A stretch of 64,000 nt of DNA from Bermanella sp036960565 (GTDB lineage: Bacteria > Pseudomonadota > Gammaproteobacteria > Pseudomonadales > Oceanobacteraceae): contig JBALXQ010000037.1 of NCBI GenBank assembly GCA_036960565.1, positions 1-64,000 of the forward strand, given 5' to 3'. Of this stretch, positions 24,701 through 33,769 are shown piece by piece. Every line of letters starts with the position of its first letter. The first letter of the stretch is position 1. The notes below the pieces were generated by a model that had not been told where the DNA came from, made no database searches, and saw nothing but the letters and a program-made list of their open reading frames with translations. The translations under genes and the position numbers were made by a program.

Positions 24701-25589
24701 TGATTGCGCCAAGCAAGAATATGATGGATTGCTTGATAGTGATGATCCAGGCCTACATGCCGAATTAACATTTAATGTAGATGAAAATGTAGCTGCACCT
24801 TTTGTCAATAAAGAGCGCCCTAAAGTGGCTATTCTTCGTGAGCAAGGGGTGAATGGTCAAATTGAAATGGCAGCTGCTTTTGATAAGGCTGGCTTTGCGA
24901 CTCAAGATGTTCACATGAGCGATGTGTTGTCAGGCCGAGTGACTCTTGAAGGGTTCCGTGGATTGGTGGCTTGTGGCGGTTTCTCATACGGTGACGTACT
25001 GGGTGCTGGTGAAGGTTGGGCTAAATCTATTTTGTTTAATGATATTGCCCGTGAACAATTCAAAAACTTTTTTGAGCGTAGCGATACGTTTGCTCTGGGT
25101 GTGTGTAACGGTTGTCAGATGTTGTCGAACTTACACGAACTTATTCCTGGTGCACAAGATTGGCCTCACTTTGTGCGTAACCAATCGGAGCAGTTTGAAG
25201 CCCGCGTTGCCATGGTCGAAGTACAAACCAGTGATTCTATATTACTTAAAGGCATGGAAGGTTCGCGTATGCCAATCGCCATTGCTCATGGTGAAGGTCA
25301 TGCAGAGTTTGCCAATGAAGCTGATTTAGAAGCGGTGAATAAAAACGCTAATGTGGCACTGCGTTTTGTTGATAACTTTGGCATTACTACCGAAAGCTAT
25401 CCGGCTAACCCGAATGGTTCAACTCAAGGTATTACCGGTTTAACCGCTGCCAATGGCCGTGTCACTATTATGATGCCTCACCCTGAACGTGTATTCCGTG
25501 CCGTACAAAACAGTCATTGCCCAGATGAGTGGAATGAAGATGGTGCTTGGATGCGTATGTTTAGGAATGCTCGAGTTTGGTGTGATTAA
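21714..25589 (+). CDS. purL: Phosphoribosylformylglycinamidine synthase
   Basis: A 1291-residue large-type PurL (E. coli 1295) that makes FGAM from FGAR, glutamine and ATP in purine synthesis. The order is an N-terminal PurS-like domain, a linker, two AIRS-like halves with the ATP site (ETHNHPTAIAPFSGAATG), and a C-terminal class I glutamine amidotransferase domain with the nucleophile in LGVCNGCQML and a HGEGHAEF histidine/glutamate pair. All hallmark blocks are present. The gene is single and is followed by its own terminator. Confidence 0.97.
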   Translation: MLKLSGAPALSTFRREKLLAKIQLTHPEVTSIYGEFVHFVEVTEELTKDELDVLQRILRYGPIAQSEQPSSQMILVVPRMGTISPWSSKATDIAKNCGLTKIKRIERGVSYWAEGSSDAKGIQAHLFDRMVETVLSDFESASALFSSAEPSTMTQVDIIGGGAATLEQANKELGLALADDEIAYLVENYKKLGRNPNDIELMMFAQANSEHCRHKIFNASWDIDGQAQEKSLFQMIKNTYECFNENILSAYKDNASVIRGSVAGRFFPNPESKEYTYHQEQMAILMKVETHNHPTAIAPFSGAATGSGGEIRDEGATGIGSKPKAGLTGFTVSDLKIPGYTQPWESTYGKPERIASALDIMLEGPIGGAAFNNEFGRPNLCGYFRTFEKQADGEVRGYHKPIMIAGGYGNIREEHVQKKEVPVGGKLIVLGGPAMQIGLGGSAASSVDTGESNEDLDFASVQRGNPEMERRCQEVIDRCWQLGEQNPIVFIHDVGAGGLSNAFPELVNDAGRGGNFELRNVPNDEPGMSPLAIWCNESQERYVLSVAPENLAQFEDICNRERCPFAVIGEATEEQHLTVSDSHFGDKPVDLPLQVLLGKAPRMHRDVKSFDLELPAVNLEGITLIDAAQRVLQLPSVASKSFLITIGDRSITGTVARDQFVGPWQVPVSDVAVTTASYDGLNGEAMAMGERTPMALINAPASGRMAVGEVVTNIAAANIEKLENVKLSANWMCAAGHPGEDDKLYQTVKAVGMELCPELGLTIPVGKDSMSMKTKWSERAGEEKTVTSPMSLVVTGFAPVVDASKTLTPQLRADDEDTDLLLIDLGRGQNRLGASALTQVFDQLGNIVPDVDDSEDLKAFFAIIQGLNQDDILLSYHDRSDGGLWATLTEMSFAGHVGLDINLDAIAKNESDVIPALFAEELGAVIQIRKADTEFVMMQLEAAGLDDCTHVVANINDADSVRVSLNGVELLNETRIDLQRLWSRTSYEIQALRDNADCAKQEYDGLLDSDDPGLHAELTFNVDENVAAPFVNKERPKVAILREQGVNGQIEMAAAFDKAGFATQDVHMSDVLSGRVTLEGFRGLVACGGFSYGDVLGAGEGWAKSILFNDIAREQFKNFFERSDTFALGVCNGCQMLSNLHELIPGAQDWPHFVRNQSEQFEARVAMVEVQTSDSILLKGMEGSRMPIAIAHGEGHAEFANEADLEAVNKNANVALRFVDNFGITTESYPANPNGSTQGITGLTAANGRVTIMMPHPERVFRAVQNSHCPDEWNEDGAWMRMFRNARVWCD

Positions 25590-25615
25590 GTTCTAGCTTT
25601 ACTTATGCTGAAATA

Positions 25616-25645
25616 AAAAGGGCTGATTTATCAGCCCTTTTTATT
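25616..25645 (+). terminator. Rho-independent terminator after purL
   Basis: AAAAAGGGCTGA pairs with TCAGCCCTTTTTA around TTTA, with a T-run after the stem and an A-run before it. Confidence 0.88.
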
Positions 25646-25713
25646 TGCGTGTAGAAACGTATTGAAATCTATGTGCTCTTATTTTTCGGGTGGAAGTTGT
25701 AGCAGCCAAATAT

Positions 25714-26802
25714 TCATTGGTTAATAATAAGTGAGTCCGGTTCGTCTTCAGTGGCTAAGGATAGATCAATGCTAAGGGAGTTAAACTTCACCACCTCTCC
25801 CCCTTGCCCTTCCATGGAGCCATTAACTGCATAGTGCAATATATCGTTGTTTGAGTGTGTGAGGTTGTATTGGCCATAACTGAATCCATCATTGCTTTCA
25901 CGGGTTTGAGAGTAATTACCATCGCCTCGGTCAAATTTAGCGAATTTTTTGGTTAGATTTATCTCGCCGTCATCATTAAATTCTGTCACTTCTCTAATGG
26001 TTAATTGCTCTAATTTGTCATCACTTAGGTCATTGCTAACCGTGATGCTTTTATCTATTTCATATTGGCTGTCTTTCACACTCACATCCCCTGAACCGCT
26101 GTACTCAGTGACAGTATCGTGAAGGCAGTATAAATCTGGCTGGCCGTTTAGATTCCCTAACTCCCAGTCCATTCTGCCTATGGGGCCAGAGGCTTCATTG
26201 CGTATTTTATACAGCGTCATGGTGGTGCTTAAAATACTATCACCGCTTAGATATATAGTTGGCGCAGTAAATTGAATGGTGTTGTTGTCTGCCTCGATTG
26301 AAGCTTGGAAATCTCCTCCTTCTCCAAGGGTTACTTCTAATATTGCCTCAATAATTGAGTAGGGCATATTGAAGGTGCTGCTATCATTTACAATTGTTTC
26401 TGTTTCGCCTGCAGGGGCGGCAATTAACTTTCGTTCGGTGCTGGCAGTGTTGGAGTAGCTTGAATCTTGTCCTGAAGCGCCATTGCCGTTTGAACACATG
26501 GCTAGAGTGAGGCCGTGATTACTATCTATGGTGAGTAGGGTGCGAGTGTTGGTGGTGGATTGGTGATTTTCACCATTGTTTTCAGACTGTGCCACAACTA
26601 GCCAAGTGCCATCAATTGATTCGCTGCTAACCTGATTGGTGGTGGCAAGAGTGCGAATCTGTTCTTCGTCTGTTGGTGTTGTCACAACTAAGGGGTTATC
26701 GATTTCACCTGCATTATTATTGGTACTTTCATCAGACGAGCCGCAGCCGCTTAATATGGCGCTAGCCAATAGAGCGGTGAATAATTTGTTACGAGAATCC
26801 AT
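25714..26802 (-). CDS. Hypothetical lipoprotein
   Basis: A 362-residue predicted lipoprotein from the ATG at 26802. The lipobox is AILSGC after MDSRNKLFTALLAS; starting at the upstream ATG (26844) would bury this signal peptide behind 14 residues. The mature region begins with a flexible, Ser/Asn/Asp-rich linker (GSSDESTNNNAGEIDNPL) and continues as a beta-rich, Gly/Ser/Thr/Asp-rich domain. I do not recognise a family. It ends SLIINQ. Its neighbours give no help: it is convergent with purL and lies upstream of the decayed LuxR regulator on the same strand. Confidence 0.72.
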   Translation of the reverse strand: MDSRNKLFTALLASAILSGCGSSDESTNNNAGEIDNPLVVTTPTDEEQIRTLATTNQVSSESIDGTWLVVAQSENNGENHQSTTNTRTLLTIDSNHGLTLAMCSNGNGASGQDSSYSNTASTERKLIAAPAGETETIVNDSSTFNMPYSIIEAILEVTLGEGGDFQASIEADNNTIQFTAPTIYLSGDSILSTTMTLYKIRNEASGPIGRMDWELGNLNGQPDLYCLHDTVTEYSGSGDVSVKDSQYEIDKSITVSNDLSDDKLEQLTIREVTEFNDDGEINLTKKFAKFDRGDGNYSQTRESNDGFSYGQYNLTHSNNDILHYAVNGSMEGQGGEVVKFNSLSIDLSLATEDEPDSLIINQ

Positions 26803-26942
26803 TTTTTTGCCTTTCTTATTCAATTCAAAGTATCGCCAAAACAAAAAATGCTGAGGCTTGAAACTGATGGGCAGTTTAAGAAAATGGCTCTTAAGGCTCC
26901 ATGGGACAAACGGCCTATACGGAGCAAATAATTTATGAGGGG

Positions 26943-27906
26943 CTAAAGGTAGGAGGCTAGGCAGTGGTTAATTTGACTGCGTCGACTTACATTAAGTTTT
27001 TGCGCAATGTTACTGATATGATTTTTAATGGTGGCTGGTGATATGCCCAATTGCTTGGCCATTTCTTTATTGGTTAAACCTTGCTGAAGTAGGCGGGCAA
27101 TATTAATTTCTTGCGGGGTTAAAATTTCCAATGGCTTGCTGTACTCGAATAAATAACATGTCCCCTTTATATTCGCTGCTGATTAACAAACCTTCATTGG
27201 AAATGGTTTTTCCTAGGTTTTCCTCCTGCAGCTTAAAGGGCAGTTCAGGCCCTTGCCAGTGAGGGAATGAGTTTGAGAGTAGTGTTGCAAATTGTTTGTC
27301 GGCCTGAATTAAGCTGCCGCGGTGATCGCAAACGGCTGAAACCCAAGTATCATTGCTGACTTTTTTTTCCCGCGCTTGCTCGATGTGAATAAATAGATTG
27401 GCCTTCATGGCCTCTACTAGGTGTGGCACCAGTAGCTGCTTAAGTTGGCACTCTTGCTGGGTAAATGGCTGGTTGTTTTTTTCGCGATAAAACGAGACGG
27501 CATGAAATAACGAGGTGTGCTCTTCTAGCAATAATGTGGATAACACCCATTCAATAGAGAACTTTGAACAGTGCCCAATGTAATTATCGGTTTTTATCCA
27601 GTCTTCATAACTAATGACATCCAAAATGTTAAAGCTGGTGCCGGGTTGAGTAATTAAAGCCTGCAATAAAGGGTCATCTGTTTGGTGGGCTTTGTAATTC
27701 ATGATCATTTGATCGGGCTGGTTATACAGGTGTACATTTTGCGGATGAGCGTGCTCAGTCACGGTAGAGCCCGTAAACCAAAGGGCTGAGTCAAATTGGA
27801 TGACTTTTTGAAGTTGCACCATAACCGATTGTTTGAAAGCTTCTAAGGGCAATTCTCGGCTATCTAGATAAAGCTGTAATAGAAAGCTGCTTACGTTTGT
27901 GTTCAT
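26943..27906 (-). pseudogene. LuxR-type regulator split by a frameshift
   Basis: Two overlapping frames together make one LuxR-family protein of about 320 residues. The first, from the ATG at 27906 to 27103, gives a sensor-like N-terminal domain of about 255 residues and ends in an out-of-frame tail (IGNFNPARN). The second (26943-27131) encodes a complete LuxR helix-turn-helix, with EILTPQEINIARLLQQGL and NKEMAKQLGISPATIKNHI. The reading would be continuous (VQQA, then PLEILTPQE) if one base were added near 27125-27135. It may be a decayed gene, a sequencing error or a programmed shift. The only start for the second frame is a TTG, without a clear ribosome binding site. Confidence 0.75.
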
Positions 27907-28075
27907 GCCGGCGTGCCTAAAAATACCTACTATCTAACATACCTTTTAATAATAGGAACTCAAGCGCTGCTAAGTATGGGGTAAATTAAAAGGATTTAGG
28001 GGGAGGTACAAAGCGGAGTGCCATAATTAACATGCAAGGGAGGTGTGTATGCTAAATAAGACTAAGGTATCCAGA

Positions 28076-28106
28076 TTTATAAGGCTCTATTTAAGAGCCT
28101 TATAAA
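28076..28106 (-). terminator. Hairpin after yhbY
   Basis: TTTATAAGGCTC (28076-28087) and GAGCCTTATAAA (28095-28106) are perfect 12-base arms around a 7-base loop. It sits just past the yhbY stop codon on that gene's side and is the likely yhbY terminator. Confidence 0.65.
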
Positions 28107-28115
28107 TGTTGCTAC

Positions 28116-28421
28116 TTACATGCGTAGCAGGTTTGATTTCTTTGGATCAGGCTCTTTTGCAGGTCTAAGGAGTAAGGCTACATTGCCAATGCCTTGAACT
28201 AGAGTAGAGCGAGTAGATTTAACTACTTGTTCGATAAGCTCTTTTTTCAAATCGCGGTCACCCACTGAAAACTTCACTTTTATAAGCTCGTGGTCTTCTA
28301 AGGCACGATTGATTTCCATCAAAACGTTCTCGGTTAGGCCGTTACCAGCGACGATCACAATAGGGTTTAGCTTGTGCCCTATGGTTTTTAATGCTTTTTT
28401 GCGGTCTTGTGATAGTGCCAT
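28116..28421 (-). CDS. yhbY: Ribosome assembly RNA-binding protein YhbY
   Basis: A 101-residue CRM-domain protein (E. coli YhbY 97) that binds pre-50S particles. The family GxxG-containing loop is in VIVAGNGLTENVLMEINRAL and the C-terminal strand is GDRDLKKELIEQVV. It is divergent from rlmE with 106 bases between starts, the same arrangement as in E. coli and Pseudomonas. Confidence 0.93.
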   Translation of the reverse strand: MALSQDRKKALKTIGHKLNPIVIVAGNGLTENVLMEINRALEDHELIKVKFSVGDRDLKKELIEQVVKSTRSTLVQGIGNVALLLRPAKEPDPKKSNLLRM

Positions 28422-28527
28422 TAATGCAACTTTCTCTAAGTAGGTAATCTAAATAAAATGTTATTACGACCTTTGGGTCGAATTTTAGTATTATATCAGG
28501 CTTAACACATTTTCAGTAACACAAACC

Positions 28528-29151
28528 ATGTCCCAATCAAAAACCAGTAAAGCCTGGCTCAAAGAGCACTTCGATGATCGATTCGTAAAGCAGTCTCAGC
28601 AAGACGGTTATCGTAGTCGCGCCAGCTATAAGTTATTGGAATTACAGGAAAAAGATAATCTCATTACTCCTGGAATGACAGTTGTAGACTTGGGAAGCGC
28701 CCCCGGCGGCTGGTCGCAAGTGGCGGCTAGGCTGGTGGGAAACGAGGGTCGAGTAATTGCTTCGGATATTTTAGAGATGGATTCGGTTGCTGGGGTGACC
28801 TTCATTAAAGGCGACTTTACCGAGGATGATGTTTACCAATCGATCCTAAATGCCATGAAAGGTGAGTTGGCAGACCTTGTAATTTCAGATATGGCCCCCA
28901 ACATGAGTGGAATGAATGCGGTAGATCAGCCTGCTGCCATGTATTTGGTGGAACTGGCATTAGATTTGGGTACTCAAGTATTAAAGCCTGGGGGCAACTT
29001 CGTGGCAAAAGTCTTCCAAGGTGAAGGATTTGAAGCGTACTTGAAGTCCATGCGAGGCAATTTTCAAAAGGTGATTACTCGTAAGCCTGATTCTTCTCGA
29101 GCTCGTTCGCGAGAGGTGTATTTGTTTGGCAAAGGCTTTAAGGGATCTTAA
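28528..29151 (+). CDS. rlmE: 23S rRNA (uridine-2552-2'-O)-methyltransferase
   Basis: A 207-residue SAM-dependent methyltransferase (E. coli RlmE/RrmJ/FtsJ 209) that methylates U2552 in the A-loop of 23S rRNA late in 50S assembly. The SAM site is VVDLGSAPGGWSQVAA. The catalytic K-D-K-E set is visible: SYKLLELQ, DLVISDMAPNMSG, NFVAKVFQGEGF and REVYLFGKGF. It is followed by ftsH as in most gammaproteobacteria. Confidence 0.96.
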   Translation: MSQSKTSKAWLKEHFDDRFVKQSQQDGYRSRASYKLLELQEKDNLITPGMTVVDLGSAPGGWSQVAARLVGNEGRVIASDILEMDSVAGVTFIKGDFTEDDVYQSILNAMKGELADLVISDMAPNMSGMNAVDQPAAMYLVELALDLGTQVLKPGGNFVAKVFQGEGFEAYLKSMRGNFQKVITRKPDSSRARSREVYLFGKGFKGS

Positions 29152-29325
29152 AGCGAATATAGCCTTAATCAGGCTGTTGTGAGCTTACTTAACTGGTAAG
29201 GCCGATAATTATTGGCCAGACTATAGATGTGCTCGTGACTAATTAGATCAAGATGTAGTAATGTTAATGGCACTTGAATGTGTGTGTTGGTTATTTAACA
29301 AAATTAGGGGTTGGACCTAGTAAAC

Positions 29326-31245
29326 ATGGCAAAGAATTTAATTTTATGGCTCGTCATAGCTTCCGTCTTGTTGGTGGTTTTCAACAAACTTGACTCCCCT
29401 GTATCTAATCAGGAAGTGGCATATTCTCAGTTTATAGAACTGGTTCAGAGTGGTCAGGTTAAAAAAGTAACTATATCTGGCGTGAGTATTTTAGGTGAGT
29501 TTAGCAATGGTCAGTTTTTTGAAACCATACGTCCTACTCATGACCCTAAACTAATGGACGACCTTCTTGAGCATAAAGTTGAAGTGCTGGGTAAAAAGCA
29601 AGAGCAGCAGAGTATTTGGACTCAGCTATTGGTAGCGTCATTTCCTATATTAGTAATTATTGCGGTATTCATGTTCTTCATGCGCCAAATGCAAGGTGGT
29701 GGCGGTGGCGGTCGTGGCCCCATGGCCTTTGGTAAGTCAAAAGCGAAACTTTTAGGCGAAGATCAAATTAAAACCACATTTGCTGACGTGGCAGGTTGTG
29801 ATGAGGCTAAAGAAGATGTGCAGGAATTGGTCGAATTTTTACGTGACCCGGCCAAATATCAGCGTTTAGGTGGTCGAATTCCTCGTGGTGTTTTGATGGT
29901 GGGTCAGCCTGGTACAGGTAAAACCTTGCTGGCAAAAGCTATTGCCGGTGAAGCTAAAGTGCCTTTCTTTTCTATTTCCGGTTCAGATTTTGTTGAAATG
30001 TTTGTAGGTGTGGGTGCCTCACGTGTACGTGACATGTTTGAACAGGCCAAGAAACAATCGCCATGCATTATCTTTATTGATGAAATTGATGCGGTTGGCC
30101 GTAGCCGTGGTGTTGGTATTGGCGGCGGTAACGATGAACGTGAACAAACTCTAAACCAATTGCTGGTAGAGATGGATGGTTTTGAAGGTAATGACGGCGT
30201 CATAGTGATTGCTGCTACCAACCGCCCAGACGTGCTTGATCCTGCGCTTTTGCGTCCAGGTCGATTTGATCGCCAAGTCGTGGTGGGACTTCCTGATATC
30301 CGTGGTCGTGAGCAAATACTTAAAGTGCATATGCGAAAGGTGCCAGTGTCAGATTCGATTGACGCTAAAGTGATTGCCCGTGGTACACCGGGATTCTCAG
30401 GTGCTGACTTAGCAAACTTGGTGAATGAAGCGGCTTTGTTTGCAGCCCGCTCTAATCGCACCAATGTCACTATGGAAGAATTTGAAAAAGCTAAAGATAA
30501 AATCATGATGGGTGCAGAGCGTAAATCCATGGTGATGAGTGATAAAGAAAAAACCAATACGGCTTATCATGAAGCGGGACATGCCATTGTGGGGCGTTTA
30601 ATGCCTGAGCATGATCCTGTGTATAAGGTGTCTATTATCCCTCGTGGTCGTGCTTTGGGTGTAACCATGTTTCTTCCAGAAGAGGATCGTTATTCAATTA
30701 GTAAGCGCGGTATCTTCAGTAGTATTAGTACCTTGTATGGTGGCCGTATTGCTGAGGAAATGACCTTAGGTAAAGATGGTGTTACCACTGGTGCTTCCAA
30801 CGATATTGAGCGTGCCACCCAATATGCTCGTAACTACGTCACTAAATGGGGGTTATCGGATAAGTTAGGTGCTCAACTTTATGCTGGTGACGAAGAGCAG
30901 GGTTACCCGGGTGCTTCAAGCCATATTTCGGGGGCTACCGCTAAGATCATCGACGAAGAGATTAAGTCATTACTGGATGATTGCTATCAGCGTGCCACTG
31001 ATATTCTGGAAGAGCATAGAGATAAGTTGGAACTGATGAAAGACGCTTTAATGGAATATGAAACCATAGATAGTGCTCAAATCGATGATATTATGAATGG
31101 CCAAAAGCCTCGTCCTCCTCAATCTTGGAGTGATGATGATAGTGGTAGTAATGGTGCGTCATCGGGAGCTGTGGATACCCAGGTAAAAGTAGATGTCGCT
31201 GATAGTGATAAACCCAACGGCGGCGATGCAACAAGCGAACTATAA
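29326..31245 (+). CDS. ftsH: ATP-dependent zinc metalloprotease FtsH
   Basis: A 639-residue membrane AAA+ protease from the ATG at 29326, whose MAKNLILWLVIASVLLVVF equals the N-terminus of E. coli FtsH; the in-frame TTG at 29311 is rejected. Two membrane helices (residues 5-20 and about 100-120) flank a periplasmic domain. The AAA module has Walker A GQPGTGKT, Walker B FIDEIDAVG and the second region of homology. The zinc site is HEAGH. The C-terminal tail is acidic and Ser/Gly-rich. FtsH degrades unassembled membrane proteins and regulators such as LpxC. A strong terminator follows. Confidence 0.97.
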   Translation: MAKNLILWLVIASVLLVVFNKLDSPVSNQEVAYSQFIELVQSGQVKKVTISGVSILGEFSNGQFFETIRPTHDPKLMDDLLEHKVEVLGKKQEQQSIWTQLLVASFPILVIIAVFMFFMRQMQGGGGGGRGPMAFGKSKAKLLGEDQIKTTFADVAGCDEAKEDVQELVEFLRDPAKYQRLGGRIPRGVLMVGQPGTGKTLLAKAIAGEAKVPFFSISGSDFVEMFVGVGASRVRDMFEQAKKQSPCIIFIDEIDAVGRSRGVGIGGGNDEREQTLNQLLVEMDGFEGNDGVIVIAATNRPDVLDPALLRPGRFDRQVVVGLPDIRGREQILKVHMRKVPVSDSIDAKVIARGTPGFSGADLANLVNEAALFAARSNRTNVTMEEFEKAKDKIMMGAERKSMVMSDKEKTNTAYHEAGHAIVGRLMPEHDPVYKVSIIPRGRALGVTMFLPEEDRYSISKRGIFSSISTLYGGRIAEEMTLGKDGVTTGASNDIERATQYARNYVTKWGLSDKLGAQLYAGDEEQGYPGASSHISGATAKIIDEEIKSLLDDCYQRATDILEEHRDKLELMKDALMEYETIDSAQIDDIMNGQKPRPPQSWSDDDSGSNGASSGAVDTQVKVDVADSDKPNGGDATSEL

Positions 31246-31262
31246 CCTGCCCTGAAAAAGAT

Positions 31263-31292
31263 AAGGCAATGTCTATGGCATTGCCTTTTTTT
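31263..31292 (+). terminator. Rho-independent terminator after ftsH
   Basis: AAGGCAATG (31263-31271) pairs with CATTGCCTT (31279-31287), followed by T to 31292. It separates ftsH from folP. Confidence 0.88.
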
Positions 31293-31353
31293 ATGCCCTT
31301 AAAACGTACTTTCTTTAAGGGTGGCTGAATTCTTTTCTGAGATTAAACCTTTT

Positions 31354-32187
31354 ATGAAATTACGCTGTGGTGATCGTATTTTAGACCTTGCCTGTACTCA
31401 GGTTATGGGGGTTTTAAATGCAACGCCTGATTCATTTAGTGATGGTGGGCAATTCCAGAATTTGGCTGCCGCATTAAAACGAGCGGGTGATATGCATTCC
31501 CAGGGGGCGGCCATTATAGATGTGGGTGGTGAATCTACTCGTCCTGGGGCTGTAAAGGTTTCACTGCAGCAAGAGCTTGATCGAGTTATCCCTGTTGTTG
31601 AGTCGATTGCTAGAAATATTGATGTTTGTATTAGTGTTGATAGCAGTAGTCCGGAAGTGATGCTGGCCGCTAAAAAAGCAGGTGCACATATGCTTAATGA
31701 TGTGCGTGCCCTGCAGCGAAAAGATGCGATGCAAGCGGCAAAATCAGTTGAGCTCCCTGTGTGTATTATGCATATGCAGGGTGAACCCGACACGATGCAG
31801 AAAAACCCTGCTTACAACGGTGTGCTAGATGATATATATGTATATTTAGCTAAGCGTATTCAGGCTTGCAACCAAATGGGGATTGATAATGATCAAATAT
31901 TAATTGATCCAGGTTTTGGTTTTGGTAAAACTGCCGAGCATAACTATCAGTTATTGGCTAAATTGGAGCGCTTGAAAACTCTGGGTGTGCCTGTATTGGT
32001 GGGGTTGTCCCGTAAATCAATGATAGGGGCGGCGTTAGGAGGTGGTGACGTTTCTGCAAGGATGATTGGCAGTGTTGCTGGTGCCGTTATTGCCGCCATG
32101 AACGGTGCTCATATTGTGCGTGTACATGATGTTAAAGAGACATTCGAAGCGCTGGAGATTGTTAAGGCGACTAAACGTCAGTGGTGA
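31354..32187 (+). CDS. folP: Dihydropteroate synthase
   Basis: A 277-residue enzyme (E. coli FolP 282) that joins 4-aminobenzoate to the pterin pyrophosphate in folate synthesis; it is the target of sulfonamides. Signature blocks are VMGVLNATPDSFSDGG, IIDVGGESTRPGA and the LIDPGFGFGKT and VGLSRKSMIG loops. I use the ATG at 31354, since MKLRCGDRILDLACTQVMG aligns with the E. coli start; a GTG at 31321 would add 11 residues. Confidence 0.95.
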   Translation: MKLRCGDRILDLACTQVMGVLNATPDSFSDGGQFQNLAAALKRAGDMHSQGAAIIDVGGESTRPGAVKVSLQQELDRVIPVVESIARNIDVCISVDSSSPEVMLAAKKAGAHMLNDVRALQRKDAMQAAKSVELPVCIMHMQGEPDTMQKNPAYNGVLDDIYVYLAKRIQACNQMGIDNDQILIDPGFGFGKTAEHNYQLLAKLERLKTLGVPVLVGLSRKSMIGAALGGGDVSARMIGSVAGAVIAAMNGAHIVRVHDVKETFEALEIVKATKRQW

Positions 32188-32267
32188 TTAACATTGGCGT
32201 TTTGATTTAATAGCTGGCTAAAAAAAATAATGCGCAATTGGGTTATTTAAAGTTGTTCGATGATTAA

Positions 32268-32289
32268 GTGTCAGCAATAATGCTGACAC
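32268..32289. other. Perfect hairpin between folP and glmM
   Basis: GTGTCAGCA (32268-32276) and TGCTGACAC (32281-32289) pair perfectly around ATAA, 36 bases before the glmM start. There is no T-run. It could be a processing site, a weak terminator or an mRNA-stability element. Confidence 0.6.
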
Positions 32290-32324
32290 AATAATAAATT
32301 AATTTATAAAGCGAAGGCATTAAG

Positions 32325-33653
32325 ATGGATCGTAAATATTTTGGTACGGATGGGATTCGTGGTCGCGTAGGTGAATTTCCCATTACTCCAGAATTTGTTA
32401 TGAAGCTGGGGTGGGCGGCAGGCAAGGTGTTTGCCAGTCAGGGAAAGCGACATATCTTAATAGGTAAGGATACTCGTATTTCAGGCTATATGTTTGAATC
32501 GGCCTTAGAGGCTGGCTTATCTGCGGCAGGAGTTGATATTGGTCTGTTGGGTCCAATGCCTACACCTGGGATAGCGTATTTAACTCGCACGTTTCATGCG
32601 GACGCCGGTATTGTTATAAGTGCTTCGCATAATCCGTTTTACGATAATGGTATTAAATTTTTCTCTGCTAACGGCAGTAAATTAGACGATGAAACAGAAG
32701 AAGCCATTGAGGCTCTTATGGATGAGCCTATGGAAATTGTGGCATCGGATAAATTAGGTAAAGCCAAGCGCATTGAAGATGCGGCTGGCCGTTATATTGA
32801 ATTTTGTAAAAGTACGGTTTTTGGCTTGAGCCTGAAAGGCATGCGCATAGTGCTAGATTGTGCGCACGGGGCAACTTACCAAATCGCACCGGCCGTTTTC
32901 TCTGAGTTGGGAGCTGAAGTATTTAGTATTGGTAATACTCCTGACGGACTAAATATTAATGAGATGGTCGGCTCAACTTCACCTGAAGCACTGCAGCGTA
33001 AGGTGGTTGAAATGGAAGCTGACTTGGGTATCGCCTTTGATGGTGATGGTGACCGAGTGATGATGGTTGATCATAAGGGAGAGGCTATTGATGGTGATGA
33101 GCTTATTTTCATGATTGCTCGAAATCAACAGGATTTAGATGAGCTGCAAGGGGGTGTTGTCGGGACATTAATGACGAACATGGGGATGGAGCTGGCACTT
33201 AAAGAGCTTAATATTCCTTTTGTCCGGGCTAATGTGGGTGATCGCTATGTATTGCAACAGTTGCAGGAACATAACTGGGCGCTTGGAGGTGAAAACTCTG
33301 GTCACTTATTGTGTCTTAATTCCACAACGACTGGGGATGGCGTTGTTGCTGCACTGCAGGTGCTAAAAGCCTTGCTGGGCCATGGGCAAAAGTTGCATGA
33401 CTTTAAGCAAGGTATGGTTAAGTTTCCTCAAATAATGAAAAATGTAAAGGTTGTTGATAAGTCCATTGTGAATTGTGACAAGGTAACAAAAGCAGTTTCG
33501 CAAGTGGAGGCTGAGCTCGCTGGTCGAGGGCGAGTTTTATTGCGCCCTTCAGGTACAGAGCCTGTGATACGAGTAATGATAGAAGGTGAGGATGAGGTGT
33601 TAGTGAGAAGGTTAGTGGATCATCTTGTTGAAGTAGTGAGCAGTGCAGCTTAA
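32325..33653 (+). CDS. glmM: Phosphoglucosamine mutase
   Basis: A 442-residue alpha-phosphohexomutase (E. coli 445) that interconverts glucosamine-6-phosphate and glucosamine-1-phosphate for UDP-GlcNAc. The N-terminus is YFGTDGIRGRVGEFPITPEF, the phosphoserine loop ISASHNPFYDNGIKFF, the metal loop DGDGDRVMMVD and the sugar-binding GGENSGHLL. The C-terminal phosphate-binding block is LLRPSGTEPVIRVM. GCGAAGG precedes the ATG. Confidence 0.96.
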   Translation: MDRKYFGTDGIRGRVGEFPITPEFVMKLGWAAGKVFASQGKRHILIGKDTRISGYMFESALEAGLSAAGVDIGLLGPMPTPGIAYLTRTFHADAGIVISASHNPFYDNGIKFFSANGSKLDDETEEAIEALMDEPMEIVASDKLGKAKRIEDAAGRYIEFCKSTVFGLSLKGMRIVLDCAHGATYQIAPAVFSELGAEVFSIGNTPDGLNINEMVGSTSPEALQRKVVEMEADLGIAFDGDGDRVMMVDHKGEAIDGDELIFMIARNQQDLDELQGGVVGTLMTNMGMELALKELNIPFVRANVGDRYVLQQLQEHNWALGGENSGHLLCLNSTTTGDGVVAALQVLKALLGHGQKLHDFKQGMVKFPQIMKNVKVVDKSIVNCDKVTKAVSQVEAELAGRGRVLLRPSGTEPVIRVMIEGEDEVLVRRLVDHLVEVVSSAA

Positions 33654-33769
33654 TATTTTTTAGCTGTAATATTGAAATTTGTGCCCATAACTATATGTGT
33701 GTGCAGTTGACTTGCTTGATGGGGGCATCTTATGTAGTATCGCCTCCTTCCTGTAGTAGGGGAATAGAT

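Noticed and set aside
24946..25329. 127-codon plus-strand ORF inside purL
   Set aside because: It lies in another frame of the conserved glutamine amidotransferase domain.
29904..30557. 217-codon minus-strand ORF inside ftsH
   Set aside because: It is a shadow frame of the highly conserved AAA module; no ribosome binding site and no recognisable protein features.
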